Below, one piece after another: positions 1 through 8,070 of a stretch of DNA of 64,000 bases (position 1 is the stretch's first letter; the number at the start of each line of letters is the position of its first letter). Source of the stretch: Exiguobacterium flavidum (GTDB lineage: Bacteria; Bacillota; Bacilli; Exiguobacteriales; Exiguobacteriaceae); NCBI RefSeq assembly GCF_003344535.1, contig NZ_QPKS01000002.1, positions 62,001 to 126,000 of the forward strand, in the 5' to 3' direction. The translations under genes and the position numbers were made by a program. Below the pieces are notes generated by a model. The model worked only from the letters and a program-made list of their open reading frames with translations. It did not search any database and was not told the origin of the DNA.

Positions 1-773
1 CGTGCTGAGCTACCGGGGTCCTTCCGGCGTGCCGCCTTCATCAGCAGGAGCTGGTACTCGCTGCTTGCGTTCAGGATTCGGATCTCACACTCGTAATGCG
101 AGATGTCGCCGACGACGATCCGGAGAATCTCGCGGTGGAAACTGACGACGTCGTCCGGATGGATCCGGGCGAGCAACTGCTCGCGCGACAGCTCGGACAG
201 CAGGTGCGGCGGGATGCCGAGGAACGTCCCGAGCGAACTCGAACGCTCGACGCTCTGCGTCTCCGGGTCGTAATGGAACAGGACGATCTCCGGGATCTGT
301 TCCGTCAGCTCGAGTTGGAAACGGATCTCTTCGATATGCTCCTTCATCTGGATGTCTTCGGTCACGTCGCGTGCGATGCCGTAGACGCCGACGATTTCGC
401 CGTCCTGATAGATCGGCATGTTCGTCAGGGCAAGCGTCAACGGATAGCCGAGCCGATGGAGCGCACGTGCCTGATAGTGGACGGTCTCGCCGGCGACAGC
501 CCGCTTGAATTGCCTTTCGATTTCCGGAAGCTCGTCCGGATCGGTGAACGTATGGAACGACTGATAGAGCGCGTCAGCCGGATAACCGATTATCTTCGGC
601 AGATTCTGATTGAAATGGACGATCTCGCCTTCGAGCGTGAAGAAGAAGATCGCATCCGGATGTCCCTCAAAGAAAGCGTGTGCCGTCTCGGGGCGCGAAA
701 GTTCGAGACCGCCGATCGTCAGCGGTGAATCGGAAGAAAGGCCAAGCTGTTTCGTAGCTTTGATAAAGGTCAT
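1..773 (-). CDS. PAS-domain signalling protein, N-terminal part (cut by window edge)
   Basis: The frame is open from an ATG at 773 to the window edge (about 257 codons seen), and AGGAG sits just upstream of the ATG. Residues about 30-145 form a PAS domain, with 'AIFFFTLEGEIVHFN' and ending in a PAC-like 'GVYGIARDVTEDI'. A second PAS-like segment with 'IHPDDVVSFHREIL' follows. No membrane segment is seen in this part. PAS proteins of this type usually continue into GGDEF/EAL or a kinase domain, but the C-terminus lies outside the window, so the output domain is unknown. The next gene (RpiR-type) is on the same strand upstream with its own terminator, so this is probably a separate transcript. 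Confidence 0.8.
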   Translation of the reverse strand, partial: MTFIKATKQLGLSSDSPLTIGGLELSRPETAHAFFEGHPDAIFFFTLEGEIVHFNQNLPKIIGYPADALYQSFHTFTDPDELPEIERQFKRAVAGETVHYQARALHRLGYPLTLALTNMPIYQDGEIVGVYGIARDVTEDIQMKEHIEEIRFQLELTEQIPEIVLFHYDPETQSVERSSSLGTFLGIPPHLLSELSREQLLARIHPDDVVSFHREILRIVVGDISHYECEIRILNASSEYQLLLMKAARRKDPGSSA

Positions 774-870
774 CGCAAAAACTCCTCTTGGTGGTTCGCT
801 TCTTATATAGACATTATCGGTCAATGCGTGGCGGGATTCCATTTCTTCAAGAAGAGATAGACCTCTTTTC

Positions 871-898
871 AAAAAACGCCCTCCTGGAAGGAAGGCGC
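871..898 (-). terminator. Rho-independent terminator of the RpiR-type regulator gene
   Basis: On the minus strand an 8-bp stem (CGCCTTCC / GGAGGGCG, one G-T pair) is followed by TTTTTT, just past the stop codon of the regulator. Confidence 0.7.
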
Positions 899-904
899 GA
901 ACGG

Positions 905-1756
905 TCACATGCGTTTGATTTCGAGCGCTTGACGGATGCGCTGGAGCGATTCCTGTCCTTCCTGTCCGCGCGCCCGCATCAGGTTGACGAACAGGGCGTC
1001 GAACAGGCAGAGTTCGGCGAGGCGCGACGCCATCGCCTCCGTCCGGTAATCGGTCTCATCGGACGCCGTATAGAGGACGTGGTCGGCGAGACGGCTGAGC
1101 GGCGACTTCGCGTAGCTCGTCAGGACGATCAGCGCGACGCCGCGGACTTTCAGCAGCTCCGCGATCTGCAGCATGTCCATCGTCGCCCCGGAGTGGGAGA
1201 TGACGATCGCGACGTCGCCCGCCTGGAGCTGGGAGGCGCTCATCAGCTGGATGTGCGTATCGAGCGTCGCGAAGACGGGCAACCCGGCCCGCATCCATTT
1301 ATGGTAGGCGTCCATCGCGACGAGTGCGCTGCCGCCCGCGCCGTAGATCTCGATCCGCCGTGCACCGATCAACGCGCGGACGACCTGTTCGAGCGTCGTC
1401 TCGTCAAGCAGCTGTTCCGTGTCCGTGAGTGCTTTTTGCGAGGCGTGGAATACTTTGCGCGCGACCGTCCGGACGTCGTCATCCGGCGTGATCTCCTCGT
1501 GGATCTGGTGGAGCGGACTGACGATTTCGGCCGCGAGGGCGATCTTCATCGCTTGGAAGCCTTTGAAGCCGAGGCGCTTGCAGAAACGGAAAATCGTCGA
1601 GTCGGCGACCCCGAGCTGCTCGCCGAGCCCGCTGATGCTCGAATGGATGACGTGCTCGGGATGTTCGAGCAGCAGATCGGCGATCTTCTTCTCGATGTCG
1701 CTGTAGCTTGCATACCCCGCACGGACGCGCGCGAGGCAGGCGGTAGGTTCTGTCAT
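905..1756 (-). CDS. RpiR/MurR-family transcriptional regulator (HTH + SIS), probably of gluconate genes
   Basis: 283 aa, the usual size. Residues about 1-80 are an HTH_6 domain ('VADSTIFRFCKRLGFKGFQAMKI'); residues about 110-250 are a SIS sugar-phosphate-binding domain ('IEIYGAGGSALVAMDAYHK', 'AIVISHSGATMDMLQIAE'). The ATG at 1756 has AAGGAG 8 nt upstream. It is divergent from gnd-gntP-gntK with a 134-bp shared promoter region, the typical place for a local regulator that senses a phosphosugar such as 6-phosphogluconate. The effector is inferred from context. B. subtilis uses a GntR-family regulator here, so the regulator type differs from that model. Confidence 0.88.
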   Translation of the reverse strand: MTEPTACLARVRAGYASYSDIEKKIADLLLEHPEHVIHSSISGLGEQLGVADSTIFRFCKRLGFKGFQAMKIALAAEIVSPLHQIHEEITPDDDVRTVARKVFHASQKALTDTEQLLDETTLEQVVRALIGARRIEIYGAGGSALVAMDAYHKWMRAGLPVFATLDTHIQLMSASQLQAGDVAIVISHSGATMDMLQIAELLKVRGVALIVLTSYAKSPLSRLADHVLYTASDETDYRTEAMASRLAELCLFDALFVNLMRARGQEGQESLQRIRQALEIKRM

Positions 1757-1798
1757 GGTGTATGCTCCTTCACGTTTTCTCTTCCTCCATTGTACAAA

Positions 1799-1849
1799 GA
1801 AAAATATTTTTTTGAAAGCGGTTGCTTAAGGAAAAATATTCTGTATAAT
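1799..1849 (+). promoter_or_regulatory. gnt operon promoter with repeated operator-like boxes
   Basis: -35 TTGCTT (1822-1827), 16-nt spacer, -10 TATAAT (1844-1849). The 10-mer GAAAAATATT occurs twice, at 1799-1808 and 1831-1840. The first copy lies in a near-palindrome AAAAATATTTTT and the second lies between the -35 and -10. This is a plausible binding site for the divergent RpiR-type regulator; the protein-site assignment is inference. Confidence 0.65.
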
Positions 1850-1890
1850 CAAGGTGTGGAAAGAAAAAAATTCGATGGCGGGTGAAGGAT

Positions 1891-2772
1891 ATGCAACTAG
1901 GATTAATCGGACTCGGAAAAATGGGACTCAACTTGGCCCTGAACGCGCACGACCACGGACACGACGTCTTCGCGTTCGACGCGGCAGGCGTACAGGAAGA
2001 GCGGATCACGGTGAAGGAGTCGATCGAAGCGGTCGTTGCGTCGATGGACGCGCCGCGAACGATCTGGATGATGGTACCGGCAGGGGACGCGACGGAGGAA
2101 GTCTTCAAGACGCTCCTTCCGCTGCTTCAGGCGGACGACATCATCATCGACGGAGGCAATGCACGCTTTACGGATTCGAAGCGACGCGACGCGGAAGCAC
2201 GCGAGCGCGGCGTCCACTTCTTCGACTGCGGCACGAGTGGCGGGACGAGCGGTGCGCGCGAAGGGGCCTGCCTGATGATCGGCGGCGAGAAGGACGCGTT
2301 CGGCCGGATCGAAGGCTTGATCGCTGACCTCGCGCTTGAGAACGGCTACCTCTATACGGGACCTGCCGGCAGCGGGCATTACCTGAAGATGATCCATAAC
2401 GGAATCGAGTACGGGATGATGCAGGCGCTCGCCGAAGGGTTCGAGATGCTCGACAAGAGTGAGTTCGACTACGACTACGAGCAGGTGGCCCGGGTCTGGA
2501 ACCATGGATCGGTCGTCCGGTCGTGGCTCGTCGAATTGCTTGAGCAGGCGTTCAAGGAGGATTCGAACCTGGATGCGATCAAAGGCGTCATGCATTCGTC
2601 AGGCGAAGGCAAATGGACGGTCGAGACGGCGCTCGACATGCAGGTCGCAGCACCGGTCATCGCGCTCAGCCTGATGATGCGCTACCGGTCGCTCGAAGAG
2701 GACACGTTCAGCGGCAAGGTCGTCGCGGCGCTCCGCAACCAGTTCGGCGGCCACGCCGTCGTCAAGAAGTAA
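1891..2772 (+). CDS. gnd: 6-phosphogluconate dehydrogenase, decarboxylating (short YqeC-like type)
   Basis: Oxidises 6-phosphogluconate to ribulose 5-phosphate and CO2, the entry of gluconate carbon into the pentose phosphate pathway. 293 aa, the short form rather than the ~470-aa GntZ/Gnd form. The dinucleotide-binding GLGKMG is at residues 7-12; the substrate signature 'GTSGGTSGAREGA' lies near 115-127 and 'KMIHNGIEY' at 166-174. I chose the ATG at 1891 because GGTGA at 1881-1885 gives good ribosome-binding spacing; a GTG at 1882 would add three residues. First gene of the gnt operon. The short family is often NAD-dependent, but cofactor use was not tested here. Confidence 0.9.
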   Translation: MQLGLIGLGKMGLNLALNAHDHGHDVFAFDAAGVQEERITVKESIEAVVASMDAPRTIWMMVPAGDATEEVFKTLLPLLQADDIIIDGGNARFTDSKRRDAEARERGVHFFDCGTSGGTSGAREGACLMIGGEKDAFGRIEGLIADLALENGYLYTGPAGSGHYLKMIHNGIEYGMMQALAEGFEMLDKSEFDYDYEQVARVWNHGSVVRSWLVELLEQAFKEDSNLDAIKGVMHSSGEGKWTVETALDMQVAAPVIALSLMMRYRSLEEDTFSGKVVAALRNQFGGHAVVKK

Positions 2773-2825
2773 GAGTCACATAGCGGGCGGTGCGTGGGGA
2801 CGCGCCGTTTTCCGCTACATAACAA

Positions 2826-2839
2826 TGAAAACGTTTACG
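2826..2839 (+). promoter_or_regulatory. cre-like catabolite-repression site
   Basis: TGAAAACGTTTACG matches the Bacillus cre consensus TGWAANCGNTNWCA at 13 of 14 positions. It lies just before gntP, so CcpA could act as a roadblock or internal repressor inside the gnt operon. Confidence 0.7.
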
Positions 2840-2850
2840 GGGGTTATTAC

Positions 2851-4233
2851 ATGTTCGATCTGTCAAATCTCGTCGGAGTGTCCAAAGAGACGCTCCTGAT
2901 CCTGGTCGCAGTGGCCGGGATCTTCGCACTGTTGTTCTTCGTCATGAAGACGAAGCTGCACGCGTTCGTCGCGCTGCTGCTCGTCTCGCTCGTCGTCGGT
3001 GTCCTTGCCGGGATGCCGCTTGAGCAGGTCGTCGCGTCCGTCCAGACCGGGATGGGCGGCACGTTAGGATTCGTCGCCGTCGTCGTCGGTCTCGGCGCGA
3101 TGTTCGGTCAGATGCTTGAAGTATCGGGCGGCGCGGAGCGTCTCGCCCAGACGATCATCAAGAAGTTCGGGGAAGAGAAGGCGCCATGGGCACTCGGCAT
3201 CACGGGTTTCCTCGTCGCGATCCCGGTCTTCTTCGACGTCGGTTTCATCATTCTCGTCCCGATCGTCTACGGTCTCGCGAAGAAGACGGGCCGTTCGCTT
3301 TTACACTACGGGATTCCGCTGCTCGCTGGACTTGCCGTCACACACAGCTTCATCCCGCCGACACCGGGCCCGATCGCCGTCGCTGACTTGATCGGCGCGG
3401 ACATGGGCTGGGTCATCCTGTTCGGTACGGTCGCCGGTATCCCGGCGATGATCCTCGCAGGTCCGATCTTCGGCCGCTGGATCGCGAAACGCATCCACGT
3501 CTCGACACCGGACTACATGGAGTCGAACGATGAGATCGCCTACACGAAAGATCTGCCGAGTTTCGGCTTGATCGTCAGCTTGATCATGATTCCACTCGCA
3601 CTCATTCTATTGAATACCGTCTCCGGCGTCCTGATCGATGACAAGGAGAGCATCATCCGTCAGGTGTTGACGTTCCTCGGACATCCGTTCGTAGCCCTGA
3701 CGATCGCGACGCTCCTGACATTCACGTTGCTCGGCACGAAACGCGGCTACACGCGCCAGGAAGTCCAGGACATCGCGACGAAGGCTTTAGAGCCTGCCGG
3801 GATCATCATCCTCGTCACCGGTGCCGGCGGCGTCTTCAAACAGGTTCTGATCGACTCGGGCGTTGGCAAGGTGCTCGGCGATATGATGGCGGGTTCACCG
3901 CTTCCGCCGATCCTGCTCGCGTTCCTGATCGCGATGGCAGTCCGGATCGCACAAGGTTCCGCGACGGTCTCGATGGTCACGGCTGCAGGACTTTCTGCGC
4001 CGCTGATCGACACGCTCAACATCACGGGTCCATACCTTGGGCTCGTCGTCATCGCGATCGCATCCGGTGCGACGGTCTTCTCGCACGTCAACGACTCCGG
4101 CTTCTGGCTCGTCAACCGCTACTTCGGTCTCGACGTCAAGGACACGCTCAAATCATGGACGGTCATGGAGACGATCATCGGCTTCACGGGACTCGCCGTC
4201 GTCGCGACGCTTGGCGTCATCATCGGCTACTAA
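2851..4233 (+). CDS. gntP: Gluconate:H+ symporter, GntP family
   Basis: Imports gluconate across the cytoplasmic membrane. About 460 aa with roughly a dozen hydrophobic segments. GntP-type features include 'GFVAVVVGLGAMFGQMLEVSGGAERLAQTI', here at residues about 70-100, a 'HSFIPPTPGP' loop near 170 and 'ARIAQGSATVSMVTAAG'-like text (here 'VRIAQGSATVSMVTAAG') near 370. The ATG at 2851 has GGGGG about 7 nt upstream and gives the normal GntP N-terminus; an upstream in-frame start at 2794 would add unlikely residues and cross the cre site. It lies between gnd and the gluconate kinase gene, confirming the substrate. Confidence 0.92.
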   Translation: MFDLSNLVGVSKETLLILVAVAGIFALLFFVMKTKLHAFVALLLVSLVVGVLAGMPLEQVVASVQTGMGGTLGFVAVVVGLGAMFGQMLEVSGGAERLAQTIIKKFGEEKAPWALGITGFLVAIPVFFDVGFIILVPIVYGLAKKTGRSLLHYGIPLLAGLAVTHSFIPPTPGPIAVADLIGADMGWVILFGTVAGIPAMILAGPIFGRWIAKRIHVSTPDYMESNDEIAYTKDLPSFGLIVSLIMIPLALILLNTVSGVLIDDKESIIRQVLTFLGHPFVALTIATLLTFTLLGTKRGYTRQEVQDIATKALEPAGIIILVTGAGGVFKQVLIDSGVGKVLGDMMAGSPLPPILLAFLIAMAVRIAQGSATVSMVTAAGLSAPLIDTLNITGPYLGLVVIAIASGATVFSHVNDSGFWLVNRYFGLDVKDTLKSWTVMETIIGFTGLAVVATLGVIIGY

Positions 4234-4255
4234 GTACAACTAGGGGGAAGTCACC

Positions 4256-5797
4256 ATGCGCTATCTGTTAGGAATCGATATCGGAACGACGAGCACGAAG
4301 GCCGTCCTGTTCGCCCGGGACGGCAAGCTCGTCCACCGGGCGGCGGCGGACTACCCGCTCCACTCACCGGAGCCGGGCGTCGCCGTCCAGGACGCGGACG
4401 AGATCTTCCGCGCCGTCCTGCTCGCCGTCCGAAAATGTGTCACGGGGAGCGGCGTCGCAGCGCGCGAGATCGGGTTCGCCTCGTTCTCGTCCGCGATGCA
4501 CAGCGTCATCGCTGTCGACGCTGAAGGTGATGCCATCTCACCGGTCTATACATGGGCCGACAACCGGAGCGCCCGCTATAGCGAACGCTTGAAGCGGACG
4601 AACGGGATGGACATCTACCGCCGGACCGGGACACCGATCCATCCGATGGCGCCGCTCTCGAAGCTGATGTGGCTGAAGAGTGCGGAACCGGAACTGTTCG
4701 GCCGCGCGAAGAAATTCATCTCGATCAAGGAATATGTCTTCCATAAATGGTTCGGCGACTACGTCATCGACCATTCGATCGCGTCCGCGACCGGGATGTT
4801 CAACCTGAACGACCTCGACTGGGACGCAGAGGCGCTTTCGCTTGCCGGCGTCACGCCTGTTCAGCTGTCCCGTCCCGTCAAGACGACCGAGGTATTTCGC
4901 GGCATCCGCGCGGATTACGCCGAGGCGATGGGAATCGATGCTGATCTGCCCGTCGTCATCGGTGCGTCCGACGGCGTGCTCGCGAACGTCGGCGTCGGGG
5001 CGCTCGAGCGCGGCGTCGTCGCGGTGACGATCGGGACGAGCGGTGCCGTCCGGACCGTGACCGACCGTCCGGTGACGGATCCGAAGGGGCGGCTCTTCTG
5101 TTACGCCTTGACGGAGAACCACTGGGTCGTCGGCGGTCCGGTCAACAACGGCGGAATGATCTTCCGCTGGGTCCGCGACCAGATCGGCGTACCGGAGATC
5201 GCCGAGGCGCGGGCGCGAAACATCGACCCGTATGAACTGCTGACGGAGCTCGCTGCGACGGTCCCGCCTGGAAGCGATGGACTCCTGTTCCATCCGTTTC
5301 TTGCAGGGGAGCGTGCTCCGCTCTGGGACGCGAACGCGCGCGGGTCATACTTCGGACTCGGGCTGCACCATACGCGGGCTCATCTCGTCCGCTCCGCGCT
5401 CGAAGGCATCATCTACAACCTCTATACGGTGCTGCTCGCGCTCGAAGAGGTATCGGGCACACCGAAGCGGATCGAGGCGACGGGCGGATTCGCCCGTTCG
5501 GCCTTCTGGCGCCAGATGATGGCGGACGTCTTCGACCAGCCGGTCAACATCCCGGAGAGCATCGAGAGCTCGTGCTTCGGCGCGGTCGTCCTCGGGCTGT
5601 ACGCGCTCGGCGAGATCGACTCGCTCGACGTCGGACAGGAGATGATCGGAGGGGTGCATGCGCACACGCCGGAGCCGGAGGCGACGCAGCTCTACCGCGA
5701 GCTCTTGCCGGTCTACATCCGGCTCGGCCGTCTGTTGACGGAGGAATACGCGGCGATCGCCCGGTTCCAGGAGAAGCACACGAAATCAGAAGCATGA
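4256..5797 (+). CDS. gntK: Gluconate kinase, FGGY family
   Basis: Phosphorylates gluconate to 6-phosphogluconate with ATP; cytoplasmic. 513 aa, full length. The N-terminal FGGY ATPase motif 'GIDIGTTSTKAVLF' is at residues 5-18; the second-domain signatures 'VAVTIGTSGAVR' and 'FHPFLAGERAPLWD' are present, followed by 'IEATGGFARSAFWRQMMADV' near 404. AGGGGG precedes the ATG. Last gene of the gnt operon, followed by a terminator, so kinase and dehydrogenase act in sequence. Confidence 0.93.
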   Translation: MRYLLGIDIGTTSTKAVLFARDGKLVHRAAADYPLHSPEPGVAVQDADEIFRAVLLAVRKCVTGSGVAAREIGFASFSSAMHSVIAVDAEGDAISPVYTWADNRSARYSERLKRTNGMDIYRRTGTPIHPMAPLSKLMWLKSAEPELFGRAKKFISIKEYVFHKWFGDYVIDHSIASATGMFNLNDLDWDAEALSLAGVTPVQLSRPVKTTEVFRGIRADYAEAMGIDADLPVVIGASDGVLANVGVGALERGVVAVTIGTSGAVRTVTDRPVTDPKGRLFCYALTENHWVVGGPVNNGGMIFRWVRDQIGVPEIAEARARNIDPYELLTELAATVPPGSDGLLFHPFLAGERAPLWDANARGSYFGLGLHHTRAHLVRSALEGIIYNLYTVLLALEEVSGTPKRIEATGGFARSAFWRQMMADVFDQPVNIPESIESSCFGAVVLGLYALGEIDSLDVGQEMIGGVHAHTPEPEATQLYRELLPVYIRLGRLLTEEYAAIARFQEKHTKSEA

Positions 5798-5804
5798 GAC
5801 GGGC

Positions 5805-5830
5805 GCACAGTCACTGACTGTGCGTCTTTT
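5805..5830 (+). terminator. gnt operon terminator
   Basis: A 9-bp inverted repeat GCACAGTCA / TGACTGTGC at 5805-5823 is followed by GTCTTTT. Confidence 0.65.
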
Positions 5831-5848
5831 GATGTTTCTATACGCAGT

Positions 5849-5968
5849 GTCCTGTCGCTTCGACTGCCCCGCTTTCCGCGGACAAGCACCGGAGCCGCTT
5901 CGGACTTCGTCCTGCAGGGTCTCCGCTCCTTGTTTTTCCGCAGGAGTCGGGGCGTCGCGCTTCAGGAC
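5849..5968 (+). repeat. Dispersed intergenic repeat, copy A
   Basis: A ~100-bp G+C-rich element with blocks GCTTTCCGCGGACAAGC, GGAGCCGCTTCG, CTGCAGGGTCTCC and TTCCGCAGGAGTC, bounded by short inverted ends (GTCCTG 5849-5854 / CAGGAC 5963-5968; CCCCG / CGGGG inside). The same blocks in the same order recur inverted at 16313-16410. It resembles the 'gctttccgcgg...gcaggagtc' intergenic repeat I know from many Bacillaceae genomes. The gene-free stretch 5830-6078 holds this element and nothing else I can support. Confidence 0.7.
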
Positions 5969-6078
5969 TGGATGGATCGAAGAGCAGAAAAACCAACAGA
6001 CCAAAAGACAAAAAACATAAAGACCTGAAGTGACGAAAAACGGAACGCCCGATATTGGAATGACCGGCAGGACGACGC

Positions 6079-6110
6079 AAAAAACCAGACCACTGGGGGG
6101 AGTGGTCCGG
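6079..6110 (-). terminator. Terminator of the secreted repeat-protein gene
   Basis: On the minus strand the stem CCGGACCACT / AGTGGTCTGG with a CCCCCC loop is followed by TTTTTT. Confidence 0.85.
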
Positions 6111-6119
6111 CTGTACGTG

Positions 6120-7277
6120 TTAGATGGCGGTCGCTTCCGTCGCGACGTCATCGTCTGAATCCGTGCTTGAATCGGAGTTCGAGTCTTGGTGCATGCCCGG
6201 GCCGAAACCACCGTGACCTCCCGGACCGCCGTGGCCGCGTCCCGCTCCGCCGAAGCCGCGTCCTTCGCGTCCCTGAATATCGTCGTAGCTGTTTTGTTCA
6301 GCCGCGTGCTCATCGATGTGCGCCTTCATCTCGGTCGCCTGCTTCTCCGTGATTTTGCCGTCCTTGACGAGCTGGTCGATGTCCGCTTTTTGTGCTGCGA
6401 CGAGTGCCTTCTCGAACGCTGCGTACTTGACGCCTTCGCTTTCCGCGAATGCATGGAGCGACTTTCCCGATTCCTCGAACTTCGCTTCATCGAGTCCGAG
6501 TGCCTTCAGGACGTCCGTTGCCGAATCACCCATCATGCCGCGCATCCCGCCGCGTCCTTTTTCCTGCTCGAGATCATCGTAGCTCGTCGCCTCGGCGAAC
6601 TTCGCCTCGATCCGCTCCGTGATCTGTGCCGCCTGCTCCTCGGTGAGTTTGCCGTCCTTGACCTGCTGTTCGAGTTCCGCCTTCTGCGCCGCGAGGAGCG
6701 CCTTCTTGAAGTCGGCGAACTTCACTTGCTGGCTGCGGGCGTACTCGGCGAGCGACTTGTTCGCTTCCTCGAACTTGTCCGCGTCGAGGCCGAGTGCCTT
6801 CAGGACGGCCGGGATGATGCTCTCCCCGAAGAATCCGCCAGGGCCGTGCATCCCGCGTTTCATGTCGCGGTCGGGCAGGTCGCCGTAGCTCGTCGTGTCC
6901 GCGAAGCGTTCTGTGTGACGCTCAAGCATGTCCGCCGCCTGTGTCTTCGTCAGGTCGCCCGATTCGACGAGCGCGTCGAGTTGCTCCTTCGCCGCCGCGA
7001 GCTCCGCCTTCTTGTAATCGGCGAACGGGATGCCTTTCTCCTCTGCGAGCTCGGCGATCGTCTTGCCGGCCGTGCGTGCCGCCTCTGCCTCCGCTGTCGT
7101 GATGCCGAGCTTCTTCAGGAGAATCGTTTGGTCGAAATGTCTTCCTTTATCCGCGTGATGCCATTTCGGTGCGTTTCCTGTCGTGTCGGTCGTGTTCGAT
7201 GCCGCCCAGACCGACGTGCCTCCTACTGTGAGTGCGCTGATCGCGAGTGCTGTGATCCATTGTTTTTTGTGTTTCAT
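6120..7277 (-). CDS. Secreted protein with three ~100-residue helical repeats (DUF2680/YckD-like)
   Basis: 385 aa with a signal peptide of about 25 residues ('LAISALTVGGTSVWAASN'). Three tandem repeats follow, each starting 'LKALGLD' or 'LKKLGIT', then 'FADFKKALLAAQKAEL', 'VKDGKLTEEQAAQITERI' and ending 'TSYDDL' (first copy 'TSYGDL', last 'NSYDDI'). The C-terminus is Gly/His-rich, then Ser/Asp-rich. The repeat resembles the small extracytoplasmic YckD/DUF2680 proteins, which usually carry one copy; the function is not known to me. It is divergent from a two-component system across 130 bp containing phased direct repeats, so it is a likely target of that system. Family assignment is from memory of the motif. 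Confidence 0.7.
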   Translation of the reverse strand: MKHKKQWITALAISALTVGGTSVWAASNTTDTTGNAPKWHHADKGRHFDQTILLKKLGITTAEAEAARTAGKTIAELAEEKGIPFADYKKAELAAAKEQLDALVESGDLTKTQAADMLERHTERFADTTSYGDLPDRDMKRGMHGPGGFFGESIIPAVLKALGLDADKFEEANKSLAEYARSQQVKFADFKKALLAAQKAELEQQVKDGKLTEEQAAQITERIEAKFAEATSYDDLEQEKGRGGMRGMMGDSATDVLKALGLDEAKFEESGKSLHAFAESEGVKYAAFEKALVAAQKADIDQLVKDGKITEKQATEMKAHIDEHAAEQNSYDDIQGREGRGFGGAGRGHGGPGGHGGFGPGMHQDSNSDSSTDSDDDVATEATAI

Positions 7278-7321
7278 GATTGACCACTCCTTTCACCTTT
7301 CATATTAACGGGGCTGAAAAC

Positions 7322-7356
7322 GGAAGTTGTGAGGAAGTTGCAAAGAATTCGCAAAG
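7322..7356. promoter_or_regulatory. 11-bp-phased direct repeats, likely response-regulator operator
   Basis: GGAAGTTG at 7322-7329 and 7333-7340 (11 bp start to start), then GCAAAG at 7340-7345 and 7351-7356 (again 11 bp). Tandem half-sites one helical turn apart are typical for OmpR-family regulators. The -10-like TACACT for the downstream regulator gene lies near 7382. Confidence 0.6.
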
Positions 7357-7407
7357 ACAGGATGCGACATGCGAAAAGGCGGTACACTGAATATGGAGGG
7401 ATGAACG

Positions 7408-8070
7408 ATGAAGATACTATTGATCGAAGATGAGAAGAAGCTCGCGCAGGTGACAACGCGTTTCCTCGAACACCACGGGTACGAGGTGACCGGTGCCGAG
7501 ACGCTCGCGGACGCGAAGCGCCTGCTGAGCGAGACGGTGTTCGACGCGGCGCTCGTCGACGTCCGCCTGCCGGACGGGGACGGATGGTCGATCGTCCCGC
7601 AATTGAAAGGGATAGCAAATCCGCCGGTCGTCTTCATGATGACGTCGCGCGGCGAGGCGGACGACCGCGTCTTCGGGCTTGAGCTCGGTGCGGACGACTA
7701 CCTCGTCAAACCGGTCGTCTTGAAGGAACTCGTCATCCGGCTCGAACGCTGGCTGAAGATGCGCACGCTTGAGACGAAGAAGCCGGGCCTCGGCGCACTC
7801 ATGCTCGACGAGCGGGCGCGCATCGTCCGGGACGGGGAGGCGGATCATCATCTCGCGAAGATGGAGTTCGAGCTGCTCAGCTATTTTCTCGAGCACTTGA
7901 ACGAGGCGCTGTCGCGTGATCAGATCCTCGACGACGTCTGGGGCTATGCGTTCGGCGGTGACACGCGGACGGTCGACACGCACGTCAAGCAGCTGAGAGA
8001 CAAGCTGCCGACGGTCAAAAGCCAACTGAAGACGGTCCACCGCGTCGGGTACCGTTTGGAGGCGCTATGA
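7408..8070 (+). CDS. OmpR-family response regulator
   Basis: 220 aa. Receiver domain, residues 1-115, with acidic pocket E7/D8, phospho-acceptor D51 ('ALVDVRLPDGDGW') and conserved 'DDYLVKP' Lys. A winged-helix DNA-binding domain spans about 130-218 ('ALSRDQILDDVWGYAFGGDTR...VDTHVKQLRDKL'). GGAGGG precedes the ATG. The gene overlaps the kinase gene by 4 nt (ATGA), so the pair is translationally coupled. The cognate signal is unknown. Targets probably include its own promoter and the divergent secreted-protein gene. Confidence 0.93.
   Translation: MKILLIEDEKKLAQVTTRFLEHHGYEVTGAETLADAKRLLSETVFDAALVDVRLPDGDGWSIVPQLKGIANPPVVFMMTSRGEADDRVFGLELGADDYLVKPVVLKELVIRLERWLKMRTLETKKPGLGALMLDERARIVRDGEADHHLAKMEFELLSYFLEHLNEALSRDQILDDVWGYAFGGDTRTVDTHVKQLRDKLPTVKSQLKTVHRVGYRLEAL

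Noticed and set aside
96-728. Plus-strand frame of 210 aa at the left edge
   Set aside because: Antisense shadow of the PAS-domain gene. The PAS frame has domain logic and a ribosome-binding site; this one has neither.
5786-6313. Long minus-strand frame spanning the repeat and terminators
   Set aside because: It crosses two terminators and repeat copy A, and overlaps the end of the secreted-protein gene in another frame. No start signal.
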